NCBI GenBank assembly: GCA_029243605.1 | Contig: JAQWRT010000082.1 | Span: forward strand, 1-52,477 | DNA: 52,477 nt | DNA from: Myxococcota bacterium | GTDB lineage: Bacteria; Myxococcota_A; UBA9160; UBA4427 | Direction: 5' to 3' | Part shown: positions 8,399 to 17,272 of the stretch, one piece after another | How the letters are laid out: every line of letters starts with the position of its first letter | Position numbering within the stretch: the first letter of the stretch is position 1 | Notes under the pieces: generated by a model | Told to the model about the DNA's origin: nothing | The model's database searches: none | What the model saw: the letters and a program-made list of their open reading frames with translations, nothing else | Position numbers and translations under genes: made by a program

Positions 8399-9802
8399 CT
8401 AGGCAGCGTCGGGGACCGGGGTCCGGGGAAGAGACACGCGAAAGCGAGCACCACCCTGGGGCGACTCATCGACCCAAACCTTCCCGCCGTGGGCGGACAC
8501 GGCATCCCGAGTCAAAGCCAAACCGAGCCCGTAACCAATCCGGTCTTCCCGGGATTTGGCAGCGCCCTGGAAAAAGGCTTCGAAGATCTTATCTCGCTCG
8601 GCCTCGGGGACGCCCGGCCCCGAATCGTCTACGGTGATCTCGACGGTTTCACTCTCGCCGTTGAGATCTACAGCCACTCGATCTCCAGCGGAAGACCAAT
8701 AGACGGCGTTTTCCACCAGATTTCCCAGGGCAAGCATCACGGCTTCCCTATCGCCACCGATTTCCAAGTTCCCGGATAGGGTGAGCTCAACTTCGACGGC
8801 ATCGCGTTCAGCCCGCCGACGTTCTCGCTCGAGTCGAAACCCCGCTTCTTTTCCCATATCAAACCGCTCGTGCGATTCGCTGCTTCCCTTGCGCGTGCAG
8901 AGGATAACGAGGTTGTCCACCACCCGAGCCAGGCTGCGAAGCTCATCAATCTGCTCGCCCAATACCTCGCGGTAGCGTTCGACATCGCGGTCGCGAAGCA
9001 GGGCCACCTCTGTCGATCCGAGCATGTTCTGGATCGGCGAGCGCAGCTCATGGGCCAGGCCCGCGGTCATCACCATGACCCTATCCCGTTCGTTTCGGAT
9101 ATTCTGAAGCATGTCGCCCAGAGCATTCACAACATTGCGAATTTCGATGGGAAGGTTGGGAACCGTCACCATCTGGCTCGAGTCGAGGGCATCGATCGAA
9201 CGCACGCTGGCCGCCACTTTGGCGAGGGCCGTGCCCGTCTGGCGACCGACCAGAATGCCTCCGAATGCTGAAAGGGCCAGGGCGAGCACTCCGAAACTCG
9301 TCGCGGTCACGAGAAATCCAGAAACCAACCGCGCCTGCCCGGCGTTGCTTAAGACCAAACCCATAACGAGTTCATCGTTCAGCCTCTCGGTGAACCACGA
9401 ATAGCCTCCACCAAGATCCTCTTCGAGCCCCTGTTCAAGCGTGAGAGGCCCGGCACTGTCAATCAGATGGACGTCGCCGAAATCACCCCAGTGATCACCG
9501 TTCTTCGTCCATATCCGCCAGGCAAAACGCGTGTCCGGGTGATTGGTCTGAAGAGCGGTGGCGAGTTGGTCGAACGCATCGGGGGTCTGGGGCTTCAGGG
9601 CAAAATAGGCTTGCATCTCCGCGATTTCCTCGCGGCCGTGAGCAAGGACGTTTTCGCGAACGGCGGAGCCCAAATAGAAGCTCATGGTCGAGATCAGGGC
9701 GATCGACACGAGCGCAGTCATGAGCGCGGATAGCAGGGCTACCCGCGACGTTAGGCTCCAGAGATCTTGGCCTTGCTTCTCTAATTCGCGAGAGGGCTGC
9801 AC
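8399..9802 (-). CDS. two-component sensor histidine kinase
   Basis: A membrane sensor kinase of about 467 residues. TM1 (VALLSALMTALVSIALI) and TM2 (FLVTATSFGVLALALSAFGGI) flank a periplasmic domain of about 100 residues. A HAMP-like linker leads to the phosphoacceptor box TAGLAHELRSPIQN (His251) and the ATPase boxes NLVENAVYW (N), DDSGPGVPEAE (G1) and GYGLGLALT (G2). The open frame extends upstream to ATG 9853, deep inside the regulator gene. GTG 9802 is the best start because it overlaps the regulator stop by only 22 bp and leads directly to the first membrane segment. It is co-transcribed with the response regulator and probably phosphorylates it. The signal is unknown. Confidence 0.85.
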   Translation of the reverse strand: MQPSRELEKQGQDLWSLTSRVALLSALMTALVSIALISTMSFYLGSAVRENVLAHGREEIAEMQAYFALKPQTPDAFDQLATALQTNHPDTRFAWRIWTKNGDHWGDFGDVHLIDSAGPLTLEQGLEEDLGGGYSWFTERLNDELVMGLVLSNAGQARLVSGFLVTATSFGVLALALSAFGGILVGRQTGTALAKVAASVRSIDALDSSQMVTVPNLPIEIRNVVNALGDMLQNIRNERDRVMVMTAGLAHELRSPIQNMLGSTEVALLRDRDVERYREVLGEQIDELRSLARVVDNLVILCTRKGSSESHERFDMGKEAGFRLERERRRAERDAVEVELTLSGNLEIGGDREAVMLALGNLVENAVYWSSAGDRVAVDLNGESETVEITVDDSGPGVPEAERDKIFEAFFQGAAKSREDRIGYGLGLALTRDAVSAHGGKVWVDESPQGGARFRVSLPRTPVPDAA

Positions 9803-10464
9803 AATCGATACCCGTGACCCGTAACCGTCTGAATGAGGGGGGGGTCGAAGCAATCGATCTTCCGGCGCAGTCTTGCGATCTGGACTTCGAGGATATTGGT
9901 GCCGGGGTCGAAGTCCATGTCCCAGACCTTCTTCAGCAAGTCGGCCCGGTTAACGACGGCACCGTCGGCTTCGACGAGAACCCGCAGTAGCCGAAACTCC
10001 TGATCGGTCGTCGTAATCTTGGTCCCGCCTCGTTCTACGATCCGTTCGGGGAGGTTGATCTTCAGGTCGGCCACGCTGAACTCGCTGGGATCCACCTGCC
10101 TGCGCATAACCGCTTCGATCCGGGCGAGGAGCTCCTGGAACTCAAAGGGTTTGATCATGTAGTCGTCGGCGCCCATTTTCAGGCCCTTGATCCGCTCGTC
10201 CACTTCCTGGCGTGCGGTCAAAAAAATCACGGGGATCTCGTTTCCCGACTCCCGCAAATCCTGGATAAATTCCCAACCCGTCCGCCCAGGCATCATGACA
10301 TCCAGCAGCATCAGGTTGAGAGAGGGGCGCGCGGCCAAGACCTTTTCCGCCTCGTCGGCGTTCGCGGCGGATTCCGTTGCAATACCCAAATCCTCCAAGC
10401 CTGCCTTGACGAATTTTCTAAGGCTGAGGTCGTCATCGACGACCAGTACCTGAGGTTTCTGCAT
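9781..10464 (-). CDS. OmpR/PhoB-family response regulator
   Basis: A 227-residue DNA-binding response regulator. The receiver domain begins VLVVDDD, carries the phosphoacceptor Asp55 in LLDVMMPG, and has the conserved Thr (FLTAR) and Lys (MIKPFEF). The winged-helix domain ends with RLRRKID and VTGHGYRL, the classic OmpR-type recognition region. ATG 10464 is preferred over the upstream ATG 10479 because GAGGAG lies 7 bases before it. The gene comes first in a two-gene operon with the overlapping histidine kinase. The 392-bp region upstream presumably holds its promoter. Confidence 0.9.
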   Translation of the reverse strand: MQKPQVLVVDDDLSLRKFVKAGLEDLGIATESAANADEAEKVLAARPSLNLMLLDVMMPGRTGWEFIQDLRESGNEIPVIFLTARQEVDERIKGLKMGADDYMIKPFEFQELLARIEAVMRRQVDPSEFSVADLKINLPERIVERGGTKITTTDQEFRLLRVLVEADGAVVNRADLLKKVWDMDFDPGTNILEVQIARLRRKIDCFDPPLIQTVTGHGYRLCSPLAN

Positions 10465-10856
10465 GGTCTGGCTCCTCAACTCCCGCGCAGCGGGTTCGAG
10501 TCAATTTTCTCTAGGGACCCCAGGGGATTTCCGCTCGGATCAGTCTCGATCCGCAGCGGGAAAAGCTGCAAGAGCCGAACCCGCGGAAACGAATCCAACA
10601 GCACTCCCAGCCATTGTAATCCCATATGCGTCGTTGAGGCACGCACACTTGGCGAGATATCCCGATTTTGCTGGCGTAGGGTCGGCAGTATAATGACGCC
10701 CAGGGGTCCAAAAAGGGGCTCTACACAAGCCGACAACACGAAAAGCCCCACCGCGGCCTTTGCGGAATACCGACATTACAACTGTGAAACCTCGCCGGCC
10801 TGTGGCAAATTCAACGCAAATCGCGCGACCCCCTTCGACCCGGGCGGCCGATTCGC
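10465..10856. other. 392-bp intergenic region upstream of the two-component operon
   Basis: No convincing protein gene is present; the open frames here lack family signals and plausible starts. A perfect TATAAT lies on the plus strand at 10689-10694, with TTTTGC 17 bp before it. Downstream, GGGGCT (10715-10720) can pair with AGCCCC near 10744-10749, and CCGC/GCGG can pair just beyond. This could make a short plus-strand RNA, but no T-rich terminator follows. On the minus strand the same site reads TATACT and might serve the regulator operon. Confidence 0.4.
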
Positions 10857-11246
10857 CTAAGGGCGACGTGCTTCCCGGAAATTCCAAAAGGCGCGCAGGG
10901 AGATGATCCGGTCCTCGCCATCGAAACGCATGACATCGATGACATCAATTTCGGTGACCACCCCGGCAAGCTCCAGGCGAAGGGTGAACGCCATAGCGGC
11001 CTCGTCTCCCGCCGTCGTTACGACGGAGCCCTCTCGCTGGGGGCGCGGATGACTCGTCTCGAATCCCTCGCGAAAAAATTCGCGCACCGCGTCGACCCCC
11101 ACGACATGGGTTCCGGGCGGCCCGCCAACCGGATCCTCGACGGAAATCGAATCCGCGAAGAGGCTCACCACGGCTTCCACGTCTCCGGCCTCGACGCCCT
11201 CAAGATATTTGAGCATTTGGGCTCTCATCCGGTCGGCTCTGGGCAT
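10857..11246 (-). CDS. ketosteroid isomerase-like protein (SnoaL/NTF2 fold)
   Basis: A 129-residue NTF2-fold protein. Numbered from ATG 11246, it has Tyr14 (MLKYLEG), Asp38 (SVEDPVGG) and Asp104 (VIDVMRF). These match the Tyr14, Asp38 and Asp99 catalytic set of Comamonas testosteroni delta5-3-ketosteroid isomerase, the first two at identical positions. That enzyme shifts a steroid double bond by proton transfer. ATG 11246 is chosen because AAAGGAG lies 8 bases upstream; an upstream in-frame codon at 11282 lacks one. It is divergent from an acyl-CoA ligase and near an AMACR-type enzyme, so a sterol- or terpenoid-like substrate is plausible. The fold is promiscuous and other isomerases or hydratases cannot be excluded. 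Confidence 0.75.
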   Translation of the reverse strand: MPRADRMRAQMLKYLEGVEAGDVEAVVSLFADSISVEDPVGGPPGTHVVGVDAVREFFREGFETSHPRPQREGSVVTTAGDEAAMAFTLRLELAGVVTEIDVIDVMRFDGEDRIISLRAFWNFREARRP

Positions 11247-11370
11247 GGCGAGCACTCCTTTCCGTCGTTCTGGCCTCCCCATGCTGGCACAGCCGAGCGG
11301 CTTTGACTTGGCCTAAGATTCGCCATCGGGCCAGCGAGAGGGGCCCGGCGAGAGTATTCAAGGAGGCGCC

Positions 11371-13080
11371 ATGTACGAAGAGCTGCGAGCAGTCTGGTCG
11401 GAATTGACTTCGAAGGGGGGCCCCTTTGAACTCGAAACAGTCGACGTTCGCGGAATCCCGCTCAAGACGTACGCTTCCGCGCCCACTTCCCTTCGCGACG
11501 TGTGGCTCGGCTCGGCGGTTCACGGCGACAAGGATTACCTGGTCTACGAATCCGAGCGCTGGACTTTCAGCGAAGCCCACGGCGAGGTCGCTTCGGTCGC
11601 GGCCTGGCTTGCGGAGCGTGGAGTCGGCCCCGGAGATCATGTGGCCATCGCCATGCGAAACTACCCCGAGTGGATGCTCGCCTATTGGGCCACGATTTCC
11701 ATCGGCGCCACGGTCGTGGGCATGAATGCCTGGTGGCTCAGTGACGAGATCGCCTACGCCGTGAAGGACGCGCAGCCCAAGGTGATGGTCGTGGATTCGG
11801 AGCGCCTCGAACGTTTTCTTCCCGTGCGTGATGCGGTTCCGGATTGCACCCTGGTCACCGTGCGCGTCGACGGCGGGTTACCCGAAGGCGCCGTGCCCTG
11901 GTCTGAGCTTTGCCAGCACCCGGGCCCCCTACCCGAGGTCGAGATCGATCCGGACAGCGATGCCTGCATCTTTTATACGTCCGGAACCACCGGCCGCCCC
12001 AAGGGTGCCCAGCTCACCCATCGCGGCTGCGTCAACAACATCTTCAGCTTGGCCTTCGCAAACCTGTCTTTCGCATCGGCGGCAGGCCGGATCCGGGGCC
12101 CTGAAGAGTCGGCCTCTGCCCCGGCGGAGCCCTCCGCGCCCCTCGCCCTGCTCGTGGTCACCCCGCTCTTCCATGTCACCGCCAACAATTGCGTGGCCCA
12201 CTCGGCCACCCTCGCGGGCGGCAAACTCGTTCATATGTATAAGTGGGAACCTGGAGCCGCCCTGGGCCTGATCGAAAGCGAGCGGATCACCAGCCTCAGC
12301 GGCGTCCCGGTGATGGCCCGGGAACTCATCGCCCACCCCAACTTCGAGAAATACGACACTTCGACGCTCAAGGCCCTGGGCGGCGGCGGCGCCCAGCTCC
12401 AACCCGATCTGGTCAAGAAGATCGACGACAGCGTCAAGACGGCCCGGCCCGGGACCGGCTACGGAATGACCGAGACCTGCGGCATCATCACCTCCATCTC
12501 CGGCGATTTTTTCGTCGACAAACCCGAGTCGGCCGGACCCGCCATGCCCATCTACGACACTCGACTCGTCGATGCCGAGGGCAATGATGTGCCCGCCGGC
12601 GAAGTGGGTGAGCTCTGGGTGCGCGGCTCCCAGGTCATTCGCGGCTACCTGAATCGCCCGGACGCCACCGCCGAATCGATCACCGACGGCTGGCTCCATA
12701 CCGGCGATATCGCGCGCATCGACGAAGACGGCTTCATCTTCATCGTCGACCGCGCCAAGGACATGGTGATCCGCGGCGGCGAGAACATCTATTGCGCCGA
12801 GGTGGAGAGTGTCATCTTCGACCACGACGACGTCGCCGAGTGCGCGGCGTTTGGGGTCGAGGACGAGCGACTCGGCGAAGAGGTCGGCCTGGCCGTCACG
12901 GTGCGGGCGGGGAGCGATCTCTCGGGCGAGAGCCTGCGCGCCCATTGCGAGGGCCGCCTGCCCCGGCACAAGATCCCCCGCTATTTCTGGCTGCAATCCG
13001 AGCCGCTGCCCAAGAATGCCTCGGGGAAATTTCTCAAGCGGCAACTGCGCGATGAACTCGACCCGAAGGATGCCGTCTAG
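11371..13080 (+). CDS. acyl-CoA ligase (AMP-forming, ANL superfamily)
   Basis: A 569-residue adenylate-forming enzyme that would activate a carboxylic acid to its AMP ester and then its CoA thioester in the cytoplasm. Visible motifs are the P-loop-like FYTSGTTGRPKGAQLTH, YGMTETCG, the hinge GWLHTGDIARIDEDGF, DRAKDMVIRGGENIY, and the catalytic Lys near the C-terminus in PKNASGKFLKRQLR. Length is normal for the family. ATG 11371 has an excellent ribosome site, AAGGAGG five bases upstream. Its neighbours, a ketosteroid isomerase-like protein and an AMACR-type racemase, suggest a branched, sterol-side-chain or terpenoid acid substrate, but substrate specificity cannot be read from the sequence. 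Confidence 0.9.
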   Translation: MYEELRAVWSELTSKGGPFELETVDVRGIPLKTYASAPTSLRDVWLGSAVHGDKDYLVYESERWTFSEAHGEVASVAAWLAERGVGPGDHVAIAMRNYPEWMLAYWATISIGATVVGMNAWWLSDEIAYAVKDAQPKVMVVDSERLERFLPVRDAVPDCTLVTVRVDGGLPEGAVPWSELCQHPGPLPEVEIDPDSDACIFYTSGTTGRPKGAQLTHRGCVNNIFSLAFANLSFASAAGRIRGPEESASAPAEPSAPLALLVVTPLFHVTANNCVAHSATLAGGKLVHMYKWEPGAALGLIESERITSLSGVPVMARELIAHPNFEKYDTSTLKALGGGGAQLQPDLVKKIDDSVKTARPGTGYGMTETCGIITSISGDFFVDKPESAGPAMPIYDTRLVDAEGNDVPAGEVGELWVRGSQVIRGYLNRPDATAESITDGWLHTGDIARIDEDGFIFIVDRAKDMVIRGGENIYCAEVESVIFDHDDVAECAAFGVEDERLGEEVGLAVTVRAGSDLSGESLRAHCEGRLPRHKIPRYFWLQSEPLPKNASGKFLKRQLRDELDPKDAV

Positions 13081-13092
13081 CCGGCTGGCCGC

Positions 13093-14232
13093 TCAGCGCA
13101 TGTGGCGGAAGCAGGTGCGGACTTCGTCGACGTAGGTCTCGGGCCTTTCGAAGGCCGCGAAATGACCGCCGGCGTCGAGTTCGTTCCAGTGCACGAGATT
13201 GGTGAACTTTTTCTCTGCCCAGCGCCGGGAGCACTGGAAGATTTCCTTGGGGAAAATACTGCAGCCCGTGGGCACCGTGACGTTGTCCAAGCTCGGCGTA
13301 TTAAAACTCTCCCAGTAGAGCCGGGCCGACGAGGCGCCGGTGGCGGGCCACCAGTAGAGCATCACGTTGTCGAGAAGTTCATCCCGGGTGAGCACGTTCT
13401 CCGGGTGACCATCGCAATCCATCCACGACCAGAACTTCTCGAGAATCCAGGCAGCCTGGCCGCTGGGCGAATCCACCAGGCCGTAGCCCAAGCTCTGGGG
13501 CCGAGTGCTCTGCTGCTTGGAATAGCCCGAATCAAAATCCTGGTAATGCTGCATGGCCGCCAGGGCACGCTGCTCGGTGGGGGTAAGATCCGCCATGGTT
13601 TCCGGGTCCGGAGCCACGATGGGCATATTCAGGTGGATGCCCACGCAGTGTTCGGTATCCCGAAGGCCGATCTGGTTCGTCACCATCGCCCCCCAGTCGC
13701 CTCCTTGAGCGAGGTAGCGGTCGTAACCGAGGCGGGCCATGAGCGCCGCCCAGGTGTCGGCCACCTTATCGACCCCGTAGCCCGTCACCGTGGGCCTGTC
13801 CGAAAAGCCATAACCCGGCATCGAGGGGCAAACCACGTGGAAGGCGTCCTCGGCCTTGCCGCCATGAGCGACGGGGTCGGTCAACGGACCGATCACCTTC
13901 TGGAACTCCACCACCGAACCCGGCCAACCGTGAGTGATCACCAGGGGCATGGCATTCGGCTCGGCCGACCGGACGTGGATAAAATGAATCCCGAGACCGT
14001 CGATCTCGGTCTTGAACTGCGCGAACTGATTGAGCTTCGCCTCCCGGGCGCGCCAATCGTATTTTTCGCCCCAATACGCGCACACTTCCTGGACGTAGGC
14101 GAGGGGAATGCCCTGGGACCAATCGTCCACGGTTTCCGCATCGGGCCAGCGCGTGGCCGCCAGGCGGCGCTTCAGATCTTCGATCTCGGCGTCGCTCACG
14201 GAAATTTCGAAGGGCGTGATCTCGCTGCTCAT
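13093..14232 (-). CDS. epoxide hydrolase (EHN-type, microsomal/juvenile-hormone-like)
   Basis: A 379-residue alpha/beta-hydrolase with the N-terminal EHN helical extension (about 1-95, including RLAATRWPDAE and WRAREAKLNQF). The oxyanion motif HGWPG is at 101-105, and the nucleophile Asp179 sits in QGGDWGAMV. Near the C-terminus, GGHFAAFERPETYVDEV supplies the catalytic His. These enzymes open epoxides by forming an Asp ester intermediate that is then hydrolysed. ATG 14232 has AGGAG six bases upstream. The gene lies between the acyl-CoA ligase and an AMACR-type enzyme. A catabolic or detoxifying role on a hydrophobic epoxide is likely, substrate unknown. Confidence 0.88.
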   Translation of the reverse strand: MSSEITPFEISVSDAEIEDLKRRLAATRWPDAETVDDWSQGIPLAYVQEVCAYWGEKYDWRAREAKLNQFAQFKTEIDGLGIHFIHVRSAEPNAMPLVITHGWPGSVVEFQKVIGPLTDPVAHGGKAEDAFHVVCPSMPGYGFSDRPTVTGYGVDKVADTWAALMARLGYDRYLAQGGDWGAMVTNQIGLRDTEHCVGIHLNMPIVAPDPETMADLTPTEQRALAAMQHYQDFDSGYSKQQSTRPQSLGYGLVDSPSGQAAWILEKFWSWMDCDGHPENVLTRDELLDNVMLYWWPATGASSARLYWESFNTPSLDNVTVPTGCSIFPKEIFQCSRRWAEKKFTNLVHWNELDAGGHFAAFERPETYVDEVRTCFRHMR

Positions 14233-14309
14233 GGCGGACTCCTGGTCGGGGCTGGGGGAATCGGAAGCCCAAATCCTAGAACAAAAAACGGCGGGCTGCG
14301 GCAGCGCGT

Positions 14310-15452
14310 TCAGGGAATGGTACCCGCCTCGCGCAGCGCCGAAATCTCGTCTGCGGAGAAACCCGCCGCGGCCAACACCGCGTCGGTGTCGGCACCCGGC
14401 CAGGCTGGCGAGGGGCCCGGCTCGCCGGGGGTCAGCGACAGGCGCGGCGTGGGCGCGAGTTCCGGCGTCGCCCGGCCCTCAAGAAAAACGTTCCGGGCGC
14501 GGTTATGCGGGTAGTCGCGGGCCTCGGCAAGGGTCAGGACCGGCGCATAGCAGGCGTCGCTGCCCTCGAGAATCGCGCTCCATTCGTCCCGGGTCCGCGA
14601 AACAAAGACTTCGGCAAAGCGTTCACGCATCTCGGGCCAATGAGCTTCGTCGTATTGCCCCGGCAGATCCTTCGGGTCGAGACCGATTTTTTCGAGCAGG
14701 AGCGCGTAGAAATGCGGCTCCACCGAGGCGACGCTGACATAGCGCCCGTCCCGGGTCTCGTAGACATTATAGAAGTGGGCGCCCCCGTCGAAGAGGTTCG
14801 TGCCCGTCTCCTCGCTCATCATGCCCATGGCGTCCATCCCGTGAAAGACACCGAGCAGCGAGGTCACGCCATCCACCATGGCGGCGTCCACCACCTGACC
14901 TCGGCCGCTGCGCTGGGCTTCGAGCAGGGCACACACCACCCCATAGGCGAGATGCAGACCGCCCCCGGCGAAATCACCGAGCAGGGTAAGCGGGGGCGGG
15001 GGCGGGCCACCGCGCGGGCCGATGAGACCCACCGCCCCGGTGATCGCTTCGTAGTTGAGCGAGTGGCCCGCGACCTGGGCGAGAGGGCCGTCCTGACCCC
15101 AACCCGTGAGCCGGCCGTAGACCAGGGCCGGCTTTCGCTTCAGGAGGACGTCCGGACCCAAACCCAGGCGCTCGGCCACGCCCGGGCGAAAAGCCTCGAG
15201 GAAAGCATCGGCGCCGTCGGCCAAACGCAGCACGGTTTCGACCCCGCGCGGATCCTTGAGATCCACCGCGACGCTCCGGCGCCCCCGATCCCAAAAATTA
15301 TGCGGCCGGGGCGTGCGGTCCTCGGGCACGTCCGAGAGCCGGTCGACACGCACCACTTCCGCCCCCATATCGGCGAGTTTCAGCGAACCAAAGGGCAGGG
15401 CGCCGAGACCCGCCAATTCCACCACCTTGATTCCCGCCAGGGGGCCGGCCAT
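14310..15452 (-). CDS. AMACR-type CoA racemase (CaiB/BaiF family)
   Basis: A 380-residue family III CoA enzyme closest to alpha-methylacyl-CoA racemase. The signature stretch has His130 in VAGHSLNYEA and Asp160 in TLLGDFAGGGLHLAYG, corresponding to His126 and Asp156 of the Mycobacterium tuberculosis enzyme MCR. The region RSGRGQVVDAAMVDG and the short variable loop of Pro residues also fit AMACR rather than a CoA transferase. ATG 15452 is preferred (GGGAGG upstream, protein begins MAGPLAGIKVVELAG); the frame remains open to 15536. AMACR epimerises the 2-methyl group of branched acyl-CoAs so that beta-oxidation can proceed, as in sterol side-chain or bile-acid breakdown. Confidence 0.82.
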   Translation of the reverse strand: MAGPLAGIKVVELAGLGALPFGSLKLADMGAEVVRVDRLSDVPEDRTPRPHNFWDRGRRSVAVDLKDPRGVETVLRLADGADAFLEAFRPGVAERLGLGPDVLLKRKPALVYGRLTGWGQDGPLAQVAGHSLNYEAITGAVGLIGPRGGPPPPPLTLLGDFAGGGLHLAYGVVCALLEAQRSGRGQVVDAAMVDGVTSLLGVFHGMDAMGMMSEETGTNLFDGGAHFYNVYETRDGRYVSVASVEPHFYALLLEKIGLDPKDLPGQYDEAHWPEMRERFAEVFVSRTRDEWSAILEGSDACYAPVLTLAEARDYPHNRARNVFLEGRATPELAPTPRLSLTPGEPGPSPAWPGADTDAVLAAAGFSADEISALREAGTIP

Positions 15453-15583
15453 GAATTCCTCCCTCGCGCACCGCCCAACAGACGAGTGCGAAGAAGGGAC
15501 CATAACGCTGTACAATTCCCTCTCAAGGGGCATCAAGCGCCCTTGGCCGAAGCGCGGTCCCCAATTCGGGAGGGCGAGAGCAG

Positions 15584-16387
15584 ATGGCTCGAAACAGCAC
15601 CCGGACCCGGGTCTTCATCGGGCTGGCCCTCGCGGGGCTCGTCCTCGCCCTTCTCCCGGGCAGCCCCCTGCGCCGCGCGGGTTCGGCCGCCATCACGGGG
15701 GAAGAGACCGATCCCCGGGCGCGCGCCCACCAACCCCGCGTCCCCGAACCCCGGGCCATTGGGGCCCCGGCCGCCGGCCGTTTGCTGGTGGCCACCCGAG
15801 AACTCAGGGGTCCTTTCTTCGCCGAGAGCGTTGTCGTGCTTCTCGAGTACTCACCTCGGGGCGCCCTCGGCCTCGTGATCAACCACCCCAGTCCGGCACT
15901 CCTGCAGGATTTGATTCCGGAAGTGGGACGACTCTCCTCGCGCCAGGACCGAGCTTTTATCGGCGGGCCCGTAGAGCCCGGGGTCATGACTCTTCTGGTT
16001 CGCTCGCAAGTCCCGCTCTCCGACGCCCTTGAAGTCGTCCCCGGAGTCTGGGCCACCGGCAGCCCCGACACCTTGAGCGAACTCTTGAAGGCACCCGCCT
16101 CCCAAAAAGACTTTCGGGCCTTTGTCGGTTACTCGGGCTGGGCCCCGGGGCAACTCGACGACGAGATTGCCCGGGGTGACTGGCACGTCGCGCCGGGAGG
16201 GGCCGAGGCGATTTTTGACGACGCCCCGGACGATCTCTGGCAGCGTTCGGTCTTCGAGTTCGAGGGCATCCAAGTGCGGCGCGATCCCGGCGCCCGCCCC
16301 GGGCTCGCCGCGCCCGCCTTCGCCTTCGCCTTCGTGGCCATGGCCGTCACCGTCACCGCCCCTGCCCCTGCCCCTGCCCTGCACTGA
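15584..16387 (+). CDS. YqgE/AlgH family protein with an N-terminal membrane segment
   Basis: A 267-residue protein whose core (about 65-235) is a UPF0301/AlgH domain: GRLLVATRELRG, VLLEYSPRGALGLVINHP, FIGGPVEPG, FVGYSGWAPGQLDDEI and GDWHV. Ordinary members are about 185-residue proteins of poorly defined function, without a signal peptide. This one has an extra N-terminus with a hydrophobic helix (VFIGLALAGLVLALLPG) and a C-terminal tail of Ala/Phe/Val followed by PAPAPA, encoded by a short hexamer repeat. It may be membrane-anchored or exported. ATG 15584 has purine-rich GAGAG upstream. The gene is divergent from the AMACR-type gene and adjacent to the thioesterase. Confidence 0.8.
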   Translation: MARNSTRTRVFIGLALAGLVLALLPGSPLRRAGSAAITGEETDPRARAHQPRVPEPRAIGAPAAGRLLVATRELRGPFFAESVVVLLEYSPRGALGLVINHPSPALLQDLIPEVGRLSSRQDRAFIGGPVEPGVMTLLVRSQVPLSDALEVVPGVWATGSPDTLSELLKAPASQKDFRAFVGYSGWAPGQLDDEIARGDWHVAPGGAEAIFDDAPDDLWQRSVFEFEGIQVRRDPGARPGLAAPAFAFAFVAMAVTVTAPAPAPALH

Positions 16388-16392
16388 TCCCC

Positions 16393-16398
16393 TAAGCT
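16393..16398 (+). promoter_or_regulatory. leaderless-type -10 element for the thioesterase gene
   Basis: TAAGCT is followed by exactly 6 bases and ATG 16405. No Shine-Dalgarno sequence lies upstream of this start. Confidence 0.4.
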
Positions 16399-16404
16399 GG
16401 AACC

Positions 16405-17241
16405 ATGAACGCCCCTTCAGATTCTGCACCCACCTCCTATCCTCCGGATCCCCACCTGCTTCGCGACCTCAACCTCTGGGTTGAGGAGGAGCGCGAGGGC
16501 TACCGGGCGGGGCTTGAGATCACGCCCTGGCTCTGCCAGCGAGGAGGCGTCCGCGCCGGCGTTCTCGCGACCCTGGTCGATGTCATCGGCGGCGCCCAGG
16601 CCACGCGCAGCGTGCAACCGAACTGGGTGGCCACCTGCGATCTCATGCTGCACCTCTTTGCCTTTCCGGCCCAGGGTTCGGTGCTCGCGCGCTCCCGCTT
16701 GATTCGCGCCGGCCGCTCGACGGTGGTGATCGAGGTCGATCTCGAAGACGCCGCCGCGTCCTCCATCGGTCTGGCCACCCTCACCTTCTCGGTCCTTGAA
16801 GCCCGGGGCGACAAGCAGAGAACGAACCCTCCCGGATTCCCGGGGCGCACGACATTCAGTTCCCAGGGCCCGGCCCTCGATCGACCGATCCTCGATCGCC
16901 TGGAGATTTCCCCCTCCCGCGAAAATTCCGAACAACTCGAGTTCGCCTGCTCGAGCTACAACCGCAACTCCCTGGACGCCATCCAGGGGGGCGCCCTTGC
17001 CCTGCTCGTGGAGGGAGCGGCGGAATCCGCGGGCTCAAAGCTGGGGCTTTGCCGGGTGCGCGACTTGGAAATCCATTACCTCGCCCTGGGCCGCACGGGC
17101 CCCATCCAGGCGCGGCCACGGATTCTTCGCCGCGATGCCGACAGCGCCCTGGTGCGGGTCGAAATCGTGGACGGCGGCGCCGAGGATCGTACCGTGGTCA
17201 TCGCCACCGCCGAGCTCGGAAAGAGCGCCGAGGCCCCCTGA
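16405..17241 (+). CDS. double-hotdog acyl-CoA thioesterase-like protein
   Basis: A 278-residue protein with two hotdog-like halves. The first (about 20-135) contains GGVRAGVLATLVDVIGGAQA and LHLFAFPAQGSVLARSRLIRAGRSTVVIEVDL. The second (about 160-275) contains DAIQGGALALLVEGAAESAG and IHYLALGRTGPIQARPRILR. This is the arrangement of PaaI/TesB-type thioesterases, which release free acids from CoA thioesters. The Asp in LVDVIGG and the Glu in LVEGAAE sit where such enzymes place their acidic residue. It lies among CoA ligase, racemase and CoA transferase genes, so it may recycle CoA from stalled intermediates. Substrate is not predictable. Confidence 0.7.
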   Translation: MNAPSDSAPTSYPPDPHLLRDLNLWVEEEREGYRAGLEITPWLCQRGGVRAGVLATLVDVIGGAQATRSVQPNWVATCDLMLHLFAFPAQGSVLARSRLIRAGRSTVVIEVDLEDAAASSIGLATLTFSVLEARGDKQRTNPPGFPGRTTFSSQGPALDRPILDRLEISPSRENSEQLEFACSSYNRNSLDAIQGGALALLVEGAAESAGSKLGLCRVRDLEIHYLALGRTGPIQARPRILRRDADSALVRVEIVDGGAEDRTVVIATAELGKSAEAP

Positions 17242-17272
17242 TCCTCGCTTCGCGATGCATCCGGGAGGCCAG

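Noticed and set aside
10540..10887. Minus-strand 115-codon frame upstream of the response regulator
   Set aside because: It overlaps the end of the isomerase gene, has no family signal and a very skewed Arg/Gly/Phe composition typical of noncoding frames.
13102..14514. Long plus-strand frame over the epoxide hydrolase
   Set aside because: It mirrors a gene with clear catalytic motifs and a good ribosome site on the other strand.
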